DNA of 5,668 nucleotides, taken from positions 1 through 5,668 of the forward strand of contig CAMIEW010000079.1 in NCBI GenBank assembly GCA_946222055.1, given 5' to 3'. This DNA is from an uncultured Porphyromonas sp. (lineage in GTDB: Bacteria > Bacteroidota > Bacteroidia > Bacteroidales > Porphyromonadaceae). This document shows, piece by piece, positions 5,410 through 5,668 of this stretch. Position 1 is the first letter of the stretch. Every line of letters begins with the position of its first letter. Both the position numbers and the translations under genes were made by a program. The notes beneath the pieces are model-generated. The model ran no database searches. It was given only the letters and a program-made list of their open reading frames with translations, and was not told the DNA's origin.

Positions 5410-5668
5410 GCTCATTTCCGCTACAAAGAGCGCCAAGGAGTCAGTCGTTGTCAGGCAATCGCATCAGAATCAGCGCGCAATCTTTTACCGGTATTAGTCG
5501 TCACTAATATCGGTATTAGAATTATGCCGGAGGGATGGGGCGCAACGCTGTCCTCCCCCGGGCCTTGATTGTCCTGCCCAGACGATCAGCTACGAACTGA
5601 GTAACAGAGACTTGTACAGATGGCCTCTCGTTATTGTTGGCTGCTGTCCCGGAGGACTATCGAGAGGG
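5410..5668. other. Unassigned right-end region without a supportable gene
   Basis: Apart from the hairpin at 5486-5519, I find no gene here. Reading frames are short, or open to the window edge without a start codon in good context, and none gives a recognisable protein. One minus-strand frame runs about 43 codons from a TAG near 5657 to a TAA near 5524, but it has no ATG. The far end has nested inverted repeats: CCTCTCG (5624-5630) with CGAGAGG (5661-5667), enclosing GTCC/GGAC. The neighbouring gene to the right presumably starts or ends beyond 5668. Confidence 0.5.
5486..5519. promoter_or_regulatory. 13-bp hairpin with a third half-site upstream of the permease
   Basis: Bases 5486-5498 pair with 5503-5515 in all 13 positions (one G-T wobble) around the loop CGTC. 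In addition CGGTATTAG occurs twice as a direct repeat, at 5489-5497 and 5511-5519, exactly 22 bp apart. The result is three TATTAG half-sites: two direct and one inverted between them. It starts about 77 bp upstream of the permease -7 box. There is no T-run on either side, so a terminator is unlikely. An operator for a dimeric regulator, or a structured leader of an off-window gene, are the main options; both are inference. Confidence 0.4.

Noticed and set aside
5524..5657. Minus-strand frame of about 43 codons as the tail of an off-window gene
   Set aside because: A TAG blocks it before the window edge and it has no ATG; without a sequencing error it cannot continue outwards.

Overview
The window looks like chromosomal DNA from a Bacteroidota species, most likely a Porphyromonas-like member of the Bacteroidales. 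Three things point there. Promoter -7 boxes of the Bacteroidetes type (TAnnTTTG) precede the tRNA unit and both minus-strand genes. The large outer-membrane protein has the Bacteroidetes form of LptD, with a long Asp-Ser-rich linker and an RDLHCW motif near the C-terminus. Base composition is moderately GC-rich throughout. The genus is an inference; no species call is possible from this sequence alone.

Layout, left to right. Bases 1-935 (+) hold most of a DusB-type tRNA-dihydrouridine synthase whose N-terminus lies off the window. A Rho-independent terminator overlapping its stop codon follows. A strong Bacteroidetes promoter (1035-1065) then drives two tandem tRNA-Leu genes, anticodons CAG (1139-1225) and GAG (1247-1330), closed by a 13-bp-stem terminator (1368-1401) that probably also serves the convergent gene. 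From 1470 to 5380 two genes run on the minus strand: lptD (1470-4427), encoding the outer-membrane LPS translocon, and upstream of it a 10-helix EamA/DMT-family permease (4487-5380). Each has its own -7 box, but the 59-nt gap holds no convincing terminator, so read-through is possible. Bases 5381-5668 contain the permease promoter and a strong hairpin with an extra half-site, and no gene I can support.

Functionally these are housekeeping genes: tRNA supply and tRNA modification on one side, envelope biogenesis and small-molecule transport on the other. The two tRNA-Leu species read C- and G-ending CUN codons, which suits the frequent CTC and CTG leucine codons in the neighbouring genes. I do not see a new defence, mobile or biosynthetic system.

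The points worth a second look are small-scale: nested complementary sequences around tRNA-Leu(CAG), an 11-bp direct repeat across the tRNA promoter, the four-cysteine pattern of LptD with a possible lipobox on the first cysteine, and the palindromic site upstream of the permease.
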